Source: JBMNFI01 sp050949225
Lineage (GTDB): Bacteria; Bacillota; Dehalobacteriia; UBA4068
DNA length: 64,000 nt
Assembly (NCBI GenBank): GCA_050949225.1
Contig: JBMNFI010000001.1
Location: forward strand, 372,001 to 436,000
Direction of reading: 5' to 3'
Shown here: one piece after another, positions 35,665 to 44,640 of the stretch
Position numbering within the stretch: the first letter of the stretch is position 1
How the letters are laid out: each line of letters begins with the position of its first letter
Notes under the pieces: generated by a model
Databases searched by the model: none
The model's input: the letters and a program-made list of their open reading frames with translations, nothing else
Told to the model about the DNA's origin: nothing
Made by a program: the position numbers and the translations under genes

Positions 35665-35781
35665 TTTCTCTACCTCCTCCGGCTTTTCAGAGATTAGATT
35701 CACCATAAAACGGCAAAAATCCTGCCGCCGTCGAGGCTTTAAGCCTACAAATTGCCAAAGTTTACTAAATCAACAGATTAT

Positions 35782-36033
35782 TTACTGATAGCGGCCGTTT
35801 TCATCGATATCCACCACGATTACTTCTGCGCCGATTTTTTTGATGGCTTGCCAGGGAATGGTAAAAGACCGTTTATTGTTACCGTAAAAAGGAAAACCCC
35901 CCGGCGGCATCACTAATTCAGTCACCTCACCGCTTAAAGGATCAATCACCAAATCAGCCTCACCCGCCGAACCAATAATAGCTCCATCATAAATATTAAT
36001 AATTCTTTTAGCTGCTATTTCACTTAAACGCAT
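35782..36033 (-). CDS. ylmC: YlmC/YmxH family PRC-barrel protein
   Basis: 83 residues from the ATG at 36033, nine bases after AGGGGG; a TTG six bases earlier is less well spaced. It is a single PRC-barrel: MRLSEIAAKRIINIYDGAII, VIDPLSGEVTELVMPP, FTIPWQAIKKIGAEVIVVD. Small proteins of this family occur in sporulating Bacillota; the role is unclear. It lies between dut and dapB, as in related genomes. Confidence 0.88.
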   Translation of the reverse strand: MRLSEIAAKRIINIYDGAIIGSAGEADLVIDPLSGEVTELVMPPGGFPFYGNNKRSFTIPWQAIKKIGAEVIVVDIDENGRYQ

Positions 36034-36085
36034 ACTCAAGCACCCCCTAGAGGGATTTTATGAACAAGCAACCCTTTTTATGCTC

Positions 36086-36544
36086 TTATTTAAAGACATT
36101 TAAACCGGTATGCCCAAATCCTTTACTGCCGCGCAAGCTATCGCTAAGCTCTGTGACCTCGATCAACTGCGCCTGACAAAAGGGCGCCACCACCAATTGA
36201 GCAATGCGCATGCCCCGCTCTATCATAAACTCTTTGTCACCGTGATTGATCAAAATAACCTTAATTTCCCCCCGATAGTCGGCATCAATGGTCCCCGGAC
36301 TATTTAAAACCGTCACCCCGTGTTTTGCCGCTAAACCGCTGCGTGGCCGCACCTGCGCTTCATAACCCGCCGGCAGTTCAATCGCAATGCCGGTGGGCAC
36401 TAAAACTCTTTTGTGACAAGCCAGCAAAAGCCCCTCCGGAGGAAGAGCCGCCAGTAAATCCACACCGGCCGCCGCCGCCGTTTGATAGCCGGGTAAAGCC
36501 AGCTCTCCATAGTGAGCTAAGCGTTTAATTTTAACTTGTACCAT
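36086..36544 (-). CDS. dut: dUTP diphosphatase
   Basis: 152 residues. It cleaves dUTP to dUMP, keeping uracil out of DNA and feeding dTMP synthesis. The trimeric dUTPase motifs are visible: AAGVDLLAAL, VRPRSGLAAKHGVTVLNSPG, TIDADYRGEIKVILINHG, RIAQLVVAPF and the C-terminal P-loop-like RGSKGFGHTG. GAGGTGATAAA precedes the ATG. It starts 22 bases after the M16 peptidase gene. Confidence 0.96.
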   Translation of the reverse strand: MVQVKIKRLAHYGELALPGYQTAAAAGVDLLAALPPEGLLLACHKRVLVPTGIAIELPAGYEAQVRPRSGLAAKHGVTVLNSPGTIDADYRGEIKVILINHGDKEFMIERGMRIAQLVVAPFCQAQLIEVTELSDSLRGSKGFGHTGLNVFK

Positions 36545-36566
36545 TTTATCACCTCAAATATATTGC

Positions 36567-37817
36567 TCAAATATATTGTTTAAAATCAAAAGTTTTCTCC
36601 TTTTTCCCCACTAAAGAAAGAATCACTTTATCGGCCTGGAAAAGCTCCCCTGCCACTCGCTTGATATCATTTGTGGTCACCGCCAATAAGGCCGCCACAG
36701 ACTCCTCAACACTGCGCAGGCGACCCCAAATCATCTCCATGCGTGCCAAACGGTTCATCACATTGCTGGTATTTTCCAGACCCAAAAGCATCGAGCCTTT
36801 AAACTGCTGCTTAAGACGTTGCAATTCCTCCTCAGTCACACCCTTTTCTCGAATTTCTGCCATCTGTTCTAAAATTACCGGCACTATTTCCTGCACGTTT
36901 TGCGGCCTGGTGGAGGCATAAGAAAGAAAATAGCCACCCAGTAAATAACCGCAATGATAAGAGTAAATGGCATAGGCCAAACCCCTTTTTTCCCGAGCCT
37001 CTTGGAATAAGCGTGAGCTGGCGCCCCCTCCTAAAGCCGCACTTAGAAGTGTCGCGGCGCTGAAATCAGCATGGGTTTCATGAAGTCCCGGCACCCCTAG
37101 ACAAAGATGCGTCTGTTCAATATCCCTGTAAGTATAGGCTTGTCCGCCATGAGCCGTTAATTGAGGTAAAGGGGTGGAATTACTCTCACCCTGAAAATCG
37201 CCAAAACACCTTTTCACCTCTTGCAGCACCTGTTGATGCGTAACATTACCGGCAACAGAAATAATCGTCTGATGAGGACGATATTGCTGCAAATAGTAAC
37301 GATAAAGGTCATCCCTGTTCATCTCTCCGACAGATTTTTCACTGCCGATAATGGGACGGCCATAGGGGTGCTGCGCCCACAAATGCCTAATCATCTGCTC
37401 GCTTGCCACATCATCAGGGGAATCCTGATACATCTTAATTTCCTCCAGAATGACCTTTTGCTCCTTTAAAAACTCCTGTTCATCAAAAGTCGAATGCAAA
37501 TACATATCCGACAAAAGATCCAAAGAAAGAGCAAAATCCTCAGCCAAACATTTGGCATAATAACAAGTATGCTCTTTGGAAGTAAAAGCATTAAGCTGTC
37601 CGCCGACGGCGTCCAAAGTCTCAGAAATCTCCCGTGAGCTGCGTGTGGGAGTCCCCTTAAACATCATATGCTCTAAAAAATGTGAAACACCGGCAAACTG
37701 CTCTCTTTCATAAACGGAACCCACGGTTGACCAGACACCCGTCGTAACAGAATGCAAATGATCAAGCGGCTCTGTAATTACCTTAATGCCGTTGGGCAAA
37801 ATGTCTCGATATGTCAT
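36567..37817 (-). CDS. M16 family zinc peptidase (PepR/YmxG-like)
   Basis: 416 residues, an intact M16 protease half-pair. The inverted zinc motif is FLEHMMFKGT (HxxEH as HFLEH) with the downstream Glu expected near EHTCYYAK. The C-terminal M16 domain has GGGASSRLFQEAREKRGLAYAI with the substrate-binding Arg-Tyr. Proteins of this type (YmxG in Bacillus) are predicted cytosolic processing peptidases with unknown substrates. It belongs to the pnp-dacF-M16-dut-ylmC-dapB gene string. Confidence 0.93.
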   Translation of the reverse strand: MTYRDILPNGIKVITEPLDHLHSVTTGVWSTVGSVYEREQFAGVSHFLEHMMFKGTPTRSSREISETLDAVGGQLNAFTSKEHTCYYAKCLAEDFALSLDLLSDMYLHSTFDEQEFLKEQKVILEEIKMYQDSPDDVASEQMIRHLWAQHPYGRPIIGSEKSVGEMNRDDLYRYYLQQYRPHQTIISVAGNVTHQQVLQEVKRCFGDFQGESNSTPLPQLTAHGGQAYTYRDIEQTHLCLGVPGLHETHADFSAATLLSAALGGGASSRLFQEAREKRGLAYAIYSYHCGYLLGGYFLSYASTRPQNVQEIVPVILEQMAEIREKGVTEEELQRLKQQFKGSMLLGLENTSNVMNRLARMEMIWGRLRSVEESVAALLAVTTNDIKRVAGELFQADKVILSLVGKKEKTFDFKQYI

Positions 37818-37835
37818 AAACCCTCCACTTTTGTT

Positions 37836-38948
37836 TTATTCTGCTGTAATCTTTTCTGCAAAAAAGCTGATAATACCTCTTTTTTTAACTCCTTTTTGTG
37901 CCAAAAGATCACAGGCCGCCACAACTTGCCCATCGCTCGTCAATAATTCCAGCCGCCCTACGGCTTCCCCCTGTGCCACAGGAGCACTAATGTTTTCAGG
38001 CAAAGACCATTTCAAGCGCAGTTTTTCTCCTTTTTGACAGACGGCGTAAAAATCCTGACTCACCGTCACAGGCAGCAATCCCTTTTGCCCCCGCAGCGGC
38101 AGCGCCGCCAGCCGACTGCCGCGTGCCGCCAGCAAAATACCATCAGTTTGTGCCAGACCATATTCTAAAAGCTTTAAACACTCCTCATAACGGCTGGGAC
38201 TGTCAAAAACAACCGCAATCAAACGACGTCCATTTTCTTCAATGGCTGCCACCAGGCAAGCGCCCGCCTTATCAGTAGTACCGGTTTTAACCCCGATAAT
38301 CCGCTCATCTTGCCACAGCAATTTATTGGTGTTTTTCAGCCGACGTCCGGCCACTGTGATTTCCTTGGTTTTGACAATTTCCCGAAAAAGCTGATCCTGC
38401 AGGGCCTGACGGGTGCATAAAGCTAAATCATAGGCGGTTATCTGATGCCCTTCTGCCGGCAAGCCATTGGTGTTTTTCAGCTCGGCAGAGCCGGCACCCA
38501 CCGCGGCCGCCTTTAAATTGAGCAGATAAACAAATAAGGGTTCCGAACCGCTGACCTGCTCGGCTAAGGCATAACAGGCATCATTTCCCGATTTGACCAA
38601 AGCACCCCACAGCAGCTCCTCTACTGTTAATTTCTCTTCCTCCTCCAGATAAAAACTGGCCTCCGGCACCGCCGCAGAACGCTCACTTACGGTACAAACC
38701 TCATCCATATTTACCAAATCCATCACGGTCAGAGCGGTTAAAATTTTACCACAGCTGGCAGGGGGTAAGGGTTGATCAGCGGCCTTTTCATAAATAATTT
38801 CGCCGCTAGCGGCATCGATTAAAACCGCTGCGGCCGCCCCCACTTGAAAAGGCGCCGCCTGAACCGGCTGACAGCAGAAAAAACACAATAATAACACGCT
38901 CCCGAAGAGCAGTTTAAGTGATTTTACCTTGAACATTATCTTGAACAT
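37836..38948 (-). CDS. dacF: D-alanyl-D-alanine carboxypeptidase (DacF-like PBP)
   Basis: 370 residues. The signal peptide (about 1-31) is cut after VQA. The penicillin-binding motifs are SCGK (PPASCGKILTALTVMD), SGN (VKSGNDACYALAE) and KTG (GVKTGTTDKAG), so it trims the last D-Ala from peptidoglycan stems. A C-terminal beta domain of the PBP5_C type follows. The start overlaps the deacetylase stop by 13 bases; GGAGG lies about eleven bases before the ATG. Confidence 0.95.
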   Translation of the reverse strand: MFKIMFKVKSLKLLFGSVLLLCFFCCQPVQAAPFQVGAAAAVLIDAASGEIIYEKAADQPLPPASCGKILTALTVMDLVNMDEVCTVSERSAAVPEASFYLEEEEKLTVEELLWGALVKSGNDACYALAEQVSGSEPLFVYLLNLKAAAVGAGSAELKNTNGLPAEGHQITAYDLALCTRQALQDQLFREIVKTKEITVAGRRLKNTNKLLWQDERIIGVKTGTTDKAGACLVAAIEENGRRLIAVVFDSPSRYEECLKLLEYGLAQTDGILLAARGSRLAALPLRGQKGLLPVTVSQDFYAVCQKGEKLRLKWSLPENISAPVAQGEAVGRLELLTSDGQVVAACDLLAQKGVKKRGIISFFAEKITAE

Positions 38949-39772
38949 AAAATAAAAGCCTCCGCAGATGATAATGATCCTGCCTTTGTATAAATATGCA
39001 GTTTGCCTCGCGGCTGCGGCTCGGAATCATCCCTGAAATCCTCCACAACGACCGGCTCTTCAGCGACAGAACCGATAATTTGAGAAACCGTAACCAAGCT
39101 GTAACCTGCTTTTTTCAGACCTTGTAAAATAGTGGGCAGAGCCTCTACAGTGGGATAAGTCGGATGAGATAAAACAATTCCCCCGGCATGAGCCTTTTTA
39201 AGCACTCGCTCGCTGATTACAGTGGCTGCCGGACGTTTCCAATCCACGGTGTCAATACTCCATAAAATCGTTTGGTAACCCAAGCTGTGTGCAGCCTTTA
39301 AAACCTGTGACTCCTTTTCTCCTGAAGGCGGTGCATAAAGGGTCGTTTCGACCCCCGTCGCTTCCTTGATGGCAGCGGCACTTTTAAGGATTTCCTCCCT
39401 GTTTTCTTCATAGCTCATGCTGTTAGGGGAAGTATGGCTGTAGGCATGATTACCGATTTCATGCCCGTCATCTGCGATTTTTTTAGCCAGCTGAGGATGC
39501 TCTTTGGCCCAACGACCGGTCAAAAAAAAGGTCGCTTTTACATCCTCCTTTTCTAAAATTTTCAGCATATCGGGCAAATATTCCTCACCCCAATCAACAT
39601 TGATGGTCAAGCTGATCATTTTTTCCTCCGTCATCCCCTGATAAAAAGGCTCGGTGGTACTGGGAACTACACGGCCATTTATCACTTGCCCTATAATGAT
39701 CAGCGCAGCTATGGTAGCTGCTATTGCTAATATTTTGAGAAACTCTTTTCTGCCAATAATCATTACTTTCAT
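38936..39772 (-). CDS. Membrane-anchored polysaccharide deacetylase (CE4, PdaB/CDA1-like)
   Basis: 278 residues. One N-terminal helix (about 12-30) anchors the protein outside the cell. The NodB domain has the metal Asp in TINVDWGEE, the HxxxH-type motif GHEIGNHAYSH, the Arg/Pro block APPSGEK and GIVLSHPT near the end. It would remove acetyl from N-acetyl sugars of the wall. It lies between pnp and dacF, as in several related Clostridia. Confidence 0.9.
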   Translation of the reverse strand: MKVMIIGRKEFLKILAIAATIAALIIIGQVINGRVVPSTTEPFYQGMTEEKMISLTINVDWGEEYLPDMLKILEKEDVKATFFLTGRWAKEHPQLAKKIADDGHEIGNHAYSHTSPNSMSYEENREEILKSAAAIKEATGVETTLYAPPSGEKESQVLKAAHSLGYQTILWSIDTVDWKRPAATVISERVLKKAHAGGIVLSHPTYPTVEALPTILQGLKKAGYSLVTVSQIIGSVAEEPVVVEDFRDDSEPQPRGKLHIYTKAGSLSSAEAFILCSR

Positions 39773-39889
39773 AAGATCCCTCCTCTATGTCGCAATATAT
39801 GTTTTGAAAAAGAAAAAAAGACCTGTCTTTCGCCGCATAAAAAATCCTGCAGCGGGAAAAAGATCTTTTTTAAAAGAACCAGCCTGCTG

Positions 39890-39912
39890 TCCTTAGTGAG
39901 AACAACAGGCTG
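39890..39912 (-). terminator. Candidate terminator/processing hairpin after pnp
   Basis: CAGCCTGCTGT and ACAACAGGCTG pair with one wobble around a short loop. On the minus strand it follows the pnp stop and precedes the deacetylase gene by about 120 bases; no long T-tract follows, only mixed TTCTTTTAAAAAAG. Confidence 0.5.
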
Positions 39913-39931
39913 TTTATTTATTTAAGCAAAA

Positions 39932-42085
39932 CTATTTAACATCGTCCGCCAGACCCAGCTCATTTAAAGCCTCTTTGCGGGATAATTTTACTTTTCCGGA
40001 AGGATCAATGTCCAGCACCTTCACCCACATCAGTTCGCCTTCTTTACAAACGTCGGAAACTTTACCGACCCGTTTATTAGCCAGCTGTGAAATATGCACC
40101 ATTCCATCTTTACCGGAATTGCCCATCACACCGGGGATAATTTCCACAAAGGCTCCAAAATCCATAATTTTCACTACCTTACCATGGTAAATCTGCCCCA
40201 CCACCGGTTCGGCGATAATACCTTTGATAATTTCTAAAGCTTTCTCACCCTTAGCCGAATCCACGCTGGCAATAAAGACCTGACCGTCATCTTCAATGCT
40301 GATTTCAGCACCGGTTTCTTCCACAATTTTTTTGATGACTTTGCCGCCGGCACCAATCACCTCACGAATCTTATCAGGATGAATCTGTAAAGTGATAATC
40401 CGCGGCGCATAAACAGATAATTCGCGGCGCGGCTCACTAATGGCGGCCAGCATTCTTTCCATAATATACATGCGCCCTTCCTTTGCCTGTTCCAAGGCCC
40501 TTGCCAAAACTTCTTTATCAATTCCGGCAATTTTAATATCCATCTGAATAGCCGTAATACCTTTGGCGGTGCCGGCTACTTTAAAGTCCATGTCACCCAG
40601 AAAATCTTCCATCCCTTGAATATCTGTCAACACAGTAATATCATCGCCCTCTTTGATTAAACCCATGGCGCAACCGGAGACAGGCGCCGAAATCGGCACA
40701 CCGGCATCCATCAAAGATAAGGTGCTGGCACAAACACTGCCCATGGAGGTCGAACCATTGGATTCAATAGCCTCTGAGACCAGGCGTAAAGCATAAGGGA
40801 AGGTCTCTGTATCAGGGATCACCGGTAAAAGAGCCCTTTCGGCCAAAGCACCATGACCAATTTCTCGCCGCCCGGGACTTCTGACCGGTCTGGTCTCACC
40901 CACGCTGTAAGGCGGGAAATTATATTGATGCATATACCGCTTGCTGTCTTCTACACCTAAACCATCCAAAATTTGCCCGTCACCCACCGTACCCAAGGTC
41001 AGAGCATTTAAAATCTGCGTCTGCCCTCTGGTGAAAAGTGCCGAGCCATGCGTTCTGGCCAAAATACCGACTTCACAATCAATCTGACGAACCTCATCAG
41101 TTTTGCGCCCGTCAATACGAACCTTATCAACAGCAATTAATTGACGCATGGTCTCCTTTTCAATGGTCGATAAAACTTCGGCGATCGCTTCTTCCTGCTC
41201 GGGGAAACTCTCCGCTAAAGCCTCATTAACTTCTTCAGATAACTCTTTGAGCAACGATTCACGGCTGGCCTTATCCAAGCGTTCTTGTGAACATTTAAGC
41301 ATGATTGAACGCATTTTAGCAGCGGCTAACTCTTTAACCGCCGCCGCCAATTCTTCATCGACTTCTTCCTCTACGAAGTTCATTTTTTCCTGAGCAAGAC
41401 CTTTTTCGGCAGCTTCAGCTCTAAATTCTTCAATAAAAGCAACTATTTTCTGCACCTCTTGATGCGCGAACATAATCCCTTCTAAAATAGTCTCTTCATC
41501 TATTTCATGAGCGCCGGCCTCCACCATCATAACCGCCTCACCGGTACCGGCCACCGTCAGATGCATAACGCTTTTTTCCTCCTGTTCTAAAGTGGGGTTG
41601 ATGATAAATTCACCATCCACAAGACCCACTGAAACACCGGCAATCGGGCCCATAAAAGGTATTTTAGAAATGTGTAAAGCAGCTGATGAGGCCACCATGG
41701 CCGTCACATCAGGAGCATTGTTTTGATCCACCGACATCACCGTGGCAATCACCTGCACATCGTTTCTATACCCTTGCGGAAACAAAGGTCTGATCGGCCG
41801 ATCAATCAAGCGTGACGACAAAACGGCTTTTTCCGTCGGACGCCCTTCTCTTCTGATAAATCCTCCGGGGATGCGCCCCACAGAATAGAGCTTTTCTTCA
41901 TAATCGACCGTCAGCGGGAAAAAACTAATCCCCGGTCTTGGTTCAGCCGAAGTAGTCGCAGCAGCCAAAACCATGGTATCCCCATATGAAGCAAAAATCG
42001 CCCCATCGGCCTGCTTGGCCATGCGACCGGTTTCCAAAGTCAGCAGCCTGCCGCCGACCTCCATACTTTTTTGTAAAATCTCCAT
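39932..42085 (-). CDS. pnp: Polyribonucleotide nucleotidyltransferase
   Basis: 717 residues from the ATG at 42085, preceded by GGAGGTAAAAATCT; the open frame extends 39 codons further without a ribosome site. Two RNase PH domains (first with FFPLTVDYEEKLYSVGRIPG, second with FPPYSVGETRPVRSPGRREI), a KH domain (VIGAGGKVIKKIVEETGAEI) and an S1 domain (KVVKIMDFGAFVEIIPGVMG) are in the usual order. It degrades RNA 3' to 5' with phosphate. It follows rpsO, the conserved order. Confidence 0.97.
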   Translation of the reverse strand: MEILQKSMEVGGRLLTLETGRMAKQADGAIFASYGDTMVLAAATTSAEPRPGISFFPLTVDYEEKLYSVGRIPGGFIRREGRPTEKAVLSSRLIDRPIRPLFPQGYRNDVQVIATVMSVDQNNAPDVTAMVASSAALHISKIPFMGPIAGVSVGLVDGEFIINPTLEQEEKSVMHLTVAGTGEAVMMVEAGAHEIDEETILEGIMFAHQEVQKIVAFIEEFRAEAAEKGLAQEKMNFVEEEVDEELAAAVKELAAAKMRSIMLKCSQERLDKASRESLLKELSEEVNEALAESFPEQEEAIAEVLSTIEKETMRQLIAVDKVRIDGRKTDEVRQIDCEVGILARTHGSALFTRGQTQILNALTLGTVGDGQILDGLGVEDSKRYMHQYNFPPYSVGETRPVRSPGRREIGHGALAERALLPVIPDTETFPYALRLVSEAIESNGSTSMGSVCASTLSLMDAGVPISAPVSGCAMGLIKEGDDITVLTDIQGMEDFLGDMDFKVAGTAKGITAIQMDIKIAGIDKEVLARALEQAKEGRMYIMERMLAAISEPRRELSVYAPRIITLQIHPDKIREVIGAGGKVIKKIVEETGAEISIEDDGQVFIASVDSAKGEKALEIIKGIIAEPVVGQIYHGKVVKIMDFGAFVEIIPGVMGNSGKDGMVHISQLANKRVGKVSDVCKEGELMWVKVLDIDPSGKVKLSRKEALNELGLADDVK

Positions 42086-42343
42086 TAGATTTTTACCTCC
42101 ATCTTTTCTCTGATCTTTTATATTTACCTTTATACACTTCCACACTGCAGCGACATTTTCCTTTTTATCCCCTGCATTTTGTCCACTTAAAAGGATTTTC
42201 AAGCTTAAATAACAAACCCTTAATCAGCAAGCATTAATAGCAGTTTGCCCGGCGATCAAACACAATAATCAGCATTTTAGCCTCTTGATGACAGCCAGAC
42301 AAAACCTCTCGCTTTTACTTTAGTTTGTGCTCAAAAAAACAAA

Positions 42344-42369
42344 AGAACAGTGTTTTAAAACACTGTTCT
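42344..42369 (-). terminator. Intrinsic terminator after rpsO
   Basis: AGAACAGTGTTTT and AAAACACTGTTCT are exact complements; the minus strand continues TTTGTTTTTTTGAG. It separates rpsO from pnp, although read-through is likely in this gene pair. Confidence 0.9.
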
Positions 42370-42383
42370 CAAATAAACCTTGT

Positions 42384-42647
42384 TTAACGACGTAGACCAA
42401 GCTCAGTAATAATAGTACGATATCTGTCCACACTAGATTTTTTGACATAATTGAGTAAACGGCGACGCTGACCAATCATTTTTAAAAGACCACGACGACT
42501 ATGAAAATCTTTTTTATGTGTTTTTAAGTGACCCGTTAAATGACTGATGCGTTCTGATAAAAGTGCAATTTGCACTTCCGGTGAACCCGTATCACCATCA
42601 TGAGTTTTGAATTTATCAATAATGGCTTGTTTTTTAACTGCATCCAT
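42384..42647 (-). CDS. rpsO: 30S ribosomal protein S15
   Basis: 87 residues, the standard S15: HDGDTGSPEVQIALLSERIS, HLKTHKKDFHSRRGLLKMIG and QRRRLLNYVKKSSVDRYRTI. It binds the 16S rRNA central domain early in 30S assembly. AAGGAGGATTTCAGC precedes the ATG. It lies between ribF and pnp. The about 100-base leader has stem-loop structure that may take part in S15 autoregulation. Confidence 0.99.
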   Translation of the reverse strand: MDAVKKQAIIDKFKTHDGDTGSPEVQIALLSERISHLTGHLKTHKKDFHSRRGLLKMIGQRRRLLNYVKKSSVDRYRTIITELGLRR

Positions 42648-42664
42648 GCTGAAATCCTCCTTCT

Positions 42665-42735
42665 TTCTTTTTTCAACCGGCGTCCGAGAATAACGTCGGA
42701 GTAAACGTCAATCCCAGTCCGCGGTCATTAGACAC
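42665..42735 (-). promoter_or_regulatory. Structured rpsO 5' leader, possible S15 autoregulation site
   Basis: The ribF-rpsO gap reads on the minus strand CGCGGACTGGGATTGACG, TTTACTCCGACG, TTATTCTCGGACGCCGG. TCCGA and TCGGA can pair just before the ribosome site. S15 leaders of Bacillota form comparable structures; this match is by general resemblance only. Confidence 0.35.
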
Positions 42736-42749
42736 TTGTGTATTATATC

Positions 42750-43697
42750 TTATTTTATCCGCTTTGGCAAGTGTTTTTGTGCCGGATAGTCGGCAAAAAA
42801 ATCTTGGGCGACCTTTTTGTCCTTCTCTAACTGATCACGCAATTGCAGCAAATTCATAAAACGCTTTTCCGGCCGCAGATAACGGCAAAAATACACCGTC
42901 ATCTCCTGATCATAAAGTTCATCCGTTCCTATTTTTTTATCCACCAGCAAATGTGTCTCTAATAACAGCTCCATTTTTTCACCCACGGTCGGACGAAAAC
43001 CCAGATTAGCAATCCCATCATAGGTATGATCCCCTAAGACGGCCCGCACGGCATACACACCGTAGGAAGGCAAAGGACTTCGCCTCGGCGGAATAATATT
43101 AGCGGTGGGAAAATTAAGAGTACGGCCGATCTTTTGACCGGTCACAATTTTACCAGCCACATAATAACAATAACCCAGCATCGAGTTTGCCGCATCAAGC
43201 TGGCCTTGTTTAATTTTTTCACGAATTGAAGAAGACGAAACCAGCCCAAATTTACCCACTACCGGCGGCACAATACTAATGTCCACGCCATGAGCCGCCG
43301 CCAGCGTACGCAATAAATAAGCATCGCCAACTATATTTTTGCCAAAATTAAAGTTAAAACCAACCATGACGTGGCGGCTGTGATATTTTTTGATCAGAAT
43401 ATCATCCACAAACTCCTGCGGTGAAAGGGCCGCAAAAGCCGCATCAAATTTCTGAAAGATCACTTCATCCACTTGAAAAAACTGATAAAGCATCTTTTCT
43501 TTTTGCTCTTTAGTAAGCAATAAATCAGGTCCCTTATCACTAAAAAAATGTAAAGGATGAGGATCAAAAGTCAGCACCGTAGCAGGAAGCTTTAGTTGCC
43601 GACTTTTTTTATGAAGTTTTTCCAAAAGGGCTCGATGCCCCAAATGTAAGCCATCAAAATTGCCAATGGCAATCAAACGACCGCTGGTATCAGACAT
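42750..43697 (-). CDS. ribF: Bifunctional riboflavin kinase / FAD synthetase
   Basis: 315 residues. The N-terminal adenylyltransferase domain has GNFDGLHLGHRALLEKL, FDPHPLHFF and SSSSIREKIKQGQLDAA. The C-terminal flavokinase domain has RTLNFPTANI, GVYAVRAVLGDHTYDGIAN and the late ETHLLV. It phosphorylates riboflavin to FMN and adenylates FMN to FAD. Its ribosome site GGGAG lies within the last codons of truB, four bases away, so translation is likely coupled. Confidence 0.97.
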   Translation of the reverse strand: MSDTSGRLIAIGNFDGLHLGHRALLEKLHKKSRQLKLPATVLTFDPHPLHFFSDKGPDLLLTKEQKEKMLYQFFQVDEVIFQKFDAAFAALSPQEFVDDILIKKYHSRHVMVGFNFNFGKNIVGDAYLLRTLAAAHGVDISIVPPVVGKFGLVSSSSIREKIKQGQLDAANSMLGYCYYVAGKIVTGQKIGRTLNFPTANIIPPRRSPLPSYGVYAVRAVLGDHTYDGIANLGFRPTVGEKMELLLETHLLVDKKIGTDELYDQEMTVYFCRYLRPEKRFMNLLQLRDQLEKDKKVAQDFFADYPAQKHLPKRIK

Positions 43698-43701
43698 TTT
43701 T

Positions 43702-44634
43702 TTACTCCCGACAATTAATCAATACTTTATTCATAGTTAAAACCGCTTCTTCTAAGCGGGCAATACCCACTAAGCGACCTTGCGGTTCTTCAACTCGACA
43801 AACGGCCAAGTCGCCCTCATCAAAATTTGGGTCAGTAACGGCAATCCCCTGTGACAGTCTTTGTGCCTGCTTTTCCGAAACCACCACCTTAGGCAGATGA
43901 TCAATCGCAAAAGCCGGCGGTAAAATAAATTCCAAATTACCCGCAAGAGCCATATCGCCAATCTCTTCCAACGTATAAGATTTTTCGATCTTAAACGGCC
44001 CTACCTGCGTACGTCTGAGCCTCGATAAATGAGCGCCAACTCCTAATATAGCACCTAAATCATGCGCAATTGAACGGATATAAGTGCCACGAGAACAGGT
44101 GATATCCAGTTCAATATTAGGTCTTTCACCAATAAAACTGCCCCCTAAATATTGCAGATCATAAATCGTCACCGCACGTGGCTCACGCTCAATCTCCTGA
44201 CCGCTCCTGGCTAATTTATAAAGAGGCTGCCCCCGTTTTTTAAGGGCAGAAACCATGGGCGGAATTTGTGCAATCGTTCCCCTAAATTGGGGCAAAACCG
44301 CTAAAACATCCTGCTCTGATAAATGCTCAGCCGAACAGCTGGCCACGACCTTTCCCTCGGCATCATAACTGTCGGTGGCAAGACCAAAAACTATTGTCGC
44401 CCGATAGCTTTTGCGGCAATCAGTAATATATTCTATCAAACGTGTCGCTTTTCCTACACCAACAGGTAAAACACCGGTGGCCGCAGGATCCAAAGTGCCG
44501 GCATGTCCCACCTTACGCTTGGCAACGCGGCAAGCCAACAGCCGCCTGACGGCTGCTACCACATCATGAGAGGACAAGCCCACACTTTTATCTATATTGA
44601 TAAAACCATTAATCTCCTGTGTTGCCAAATCCAT
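43702..44634 (-). CDS. truB: tRNA pseudouridine-55 synthase
   Basis: 310 residues. It makes pseudouridine 55 in the T-loop of tRNAs. The catalytic Asp is in GHAGTLDPAATGVLPVGVGK; FINIDKSVGLSSHDVVAAVR at the N terminus and the strand CSRGTYIRSIAHDLGAILGV complete the TruB fold, followed by a small PUA-like C terminus. It starts six bases after nrnA in the conserved rbfA-nrnA-truB-ribF string. Confidence 0.97.
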   Translation of the reverse strand: MDLATQEINGFINIDKSVGLSSHDVVAAVRRLLACRVAKRKVGHAGTLDPAATGVLPVGVGKATRLIEYITDCRKSYRATIVFGLATDSYDAEGKVVASCSAEHLSEQDVLAVLPQFRGTIAQIPPMVSALKKRGQPLYKLARSGQEIEREPRAVTIYDLQYLGGSFIGERPNIELDITCSRGTYIRSIAHDLGAILGVGAHLSRLRRTQVGPFKIEKSYTLEEIGDMALAGNLEFILPPAFAIDHLPKVVVSEKQAQRLSQGIAVTDPNFDEGDLAVCRVEEPQGRLVGIARLEEAVLTMNKVLINCRE

Positions 44635-44640
44635 GGGCGC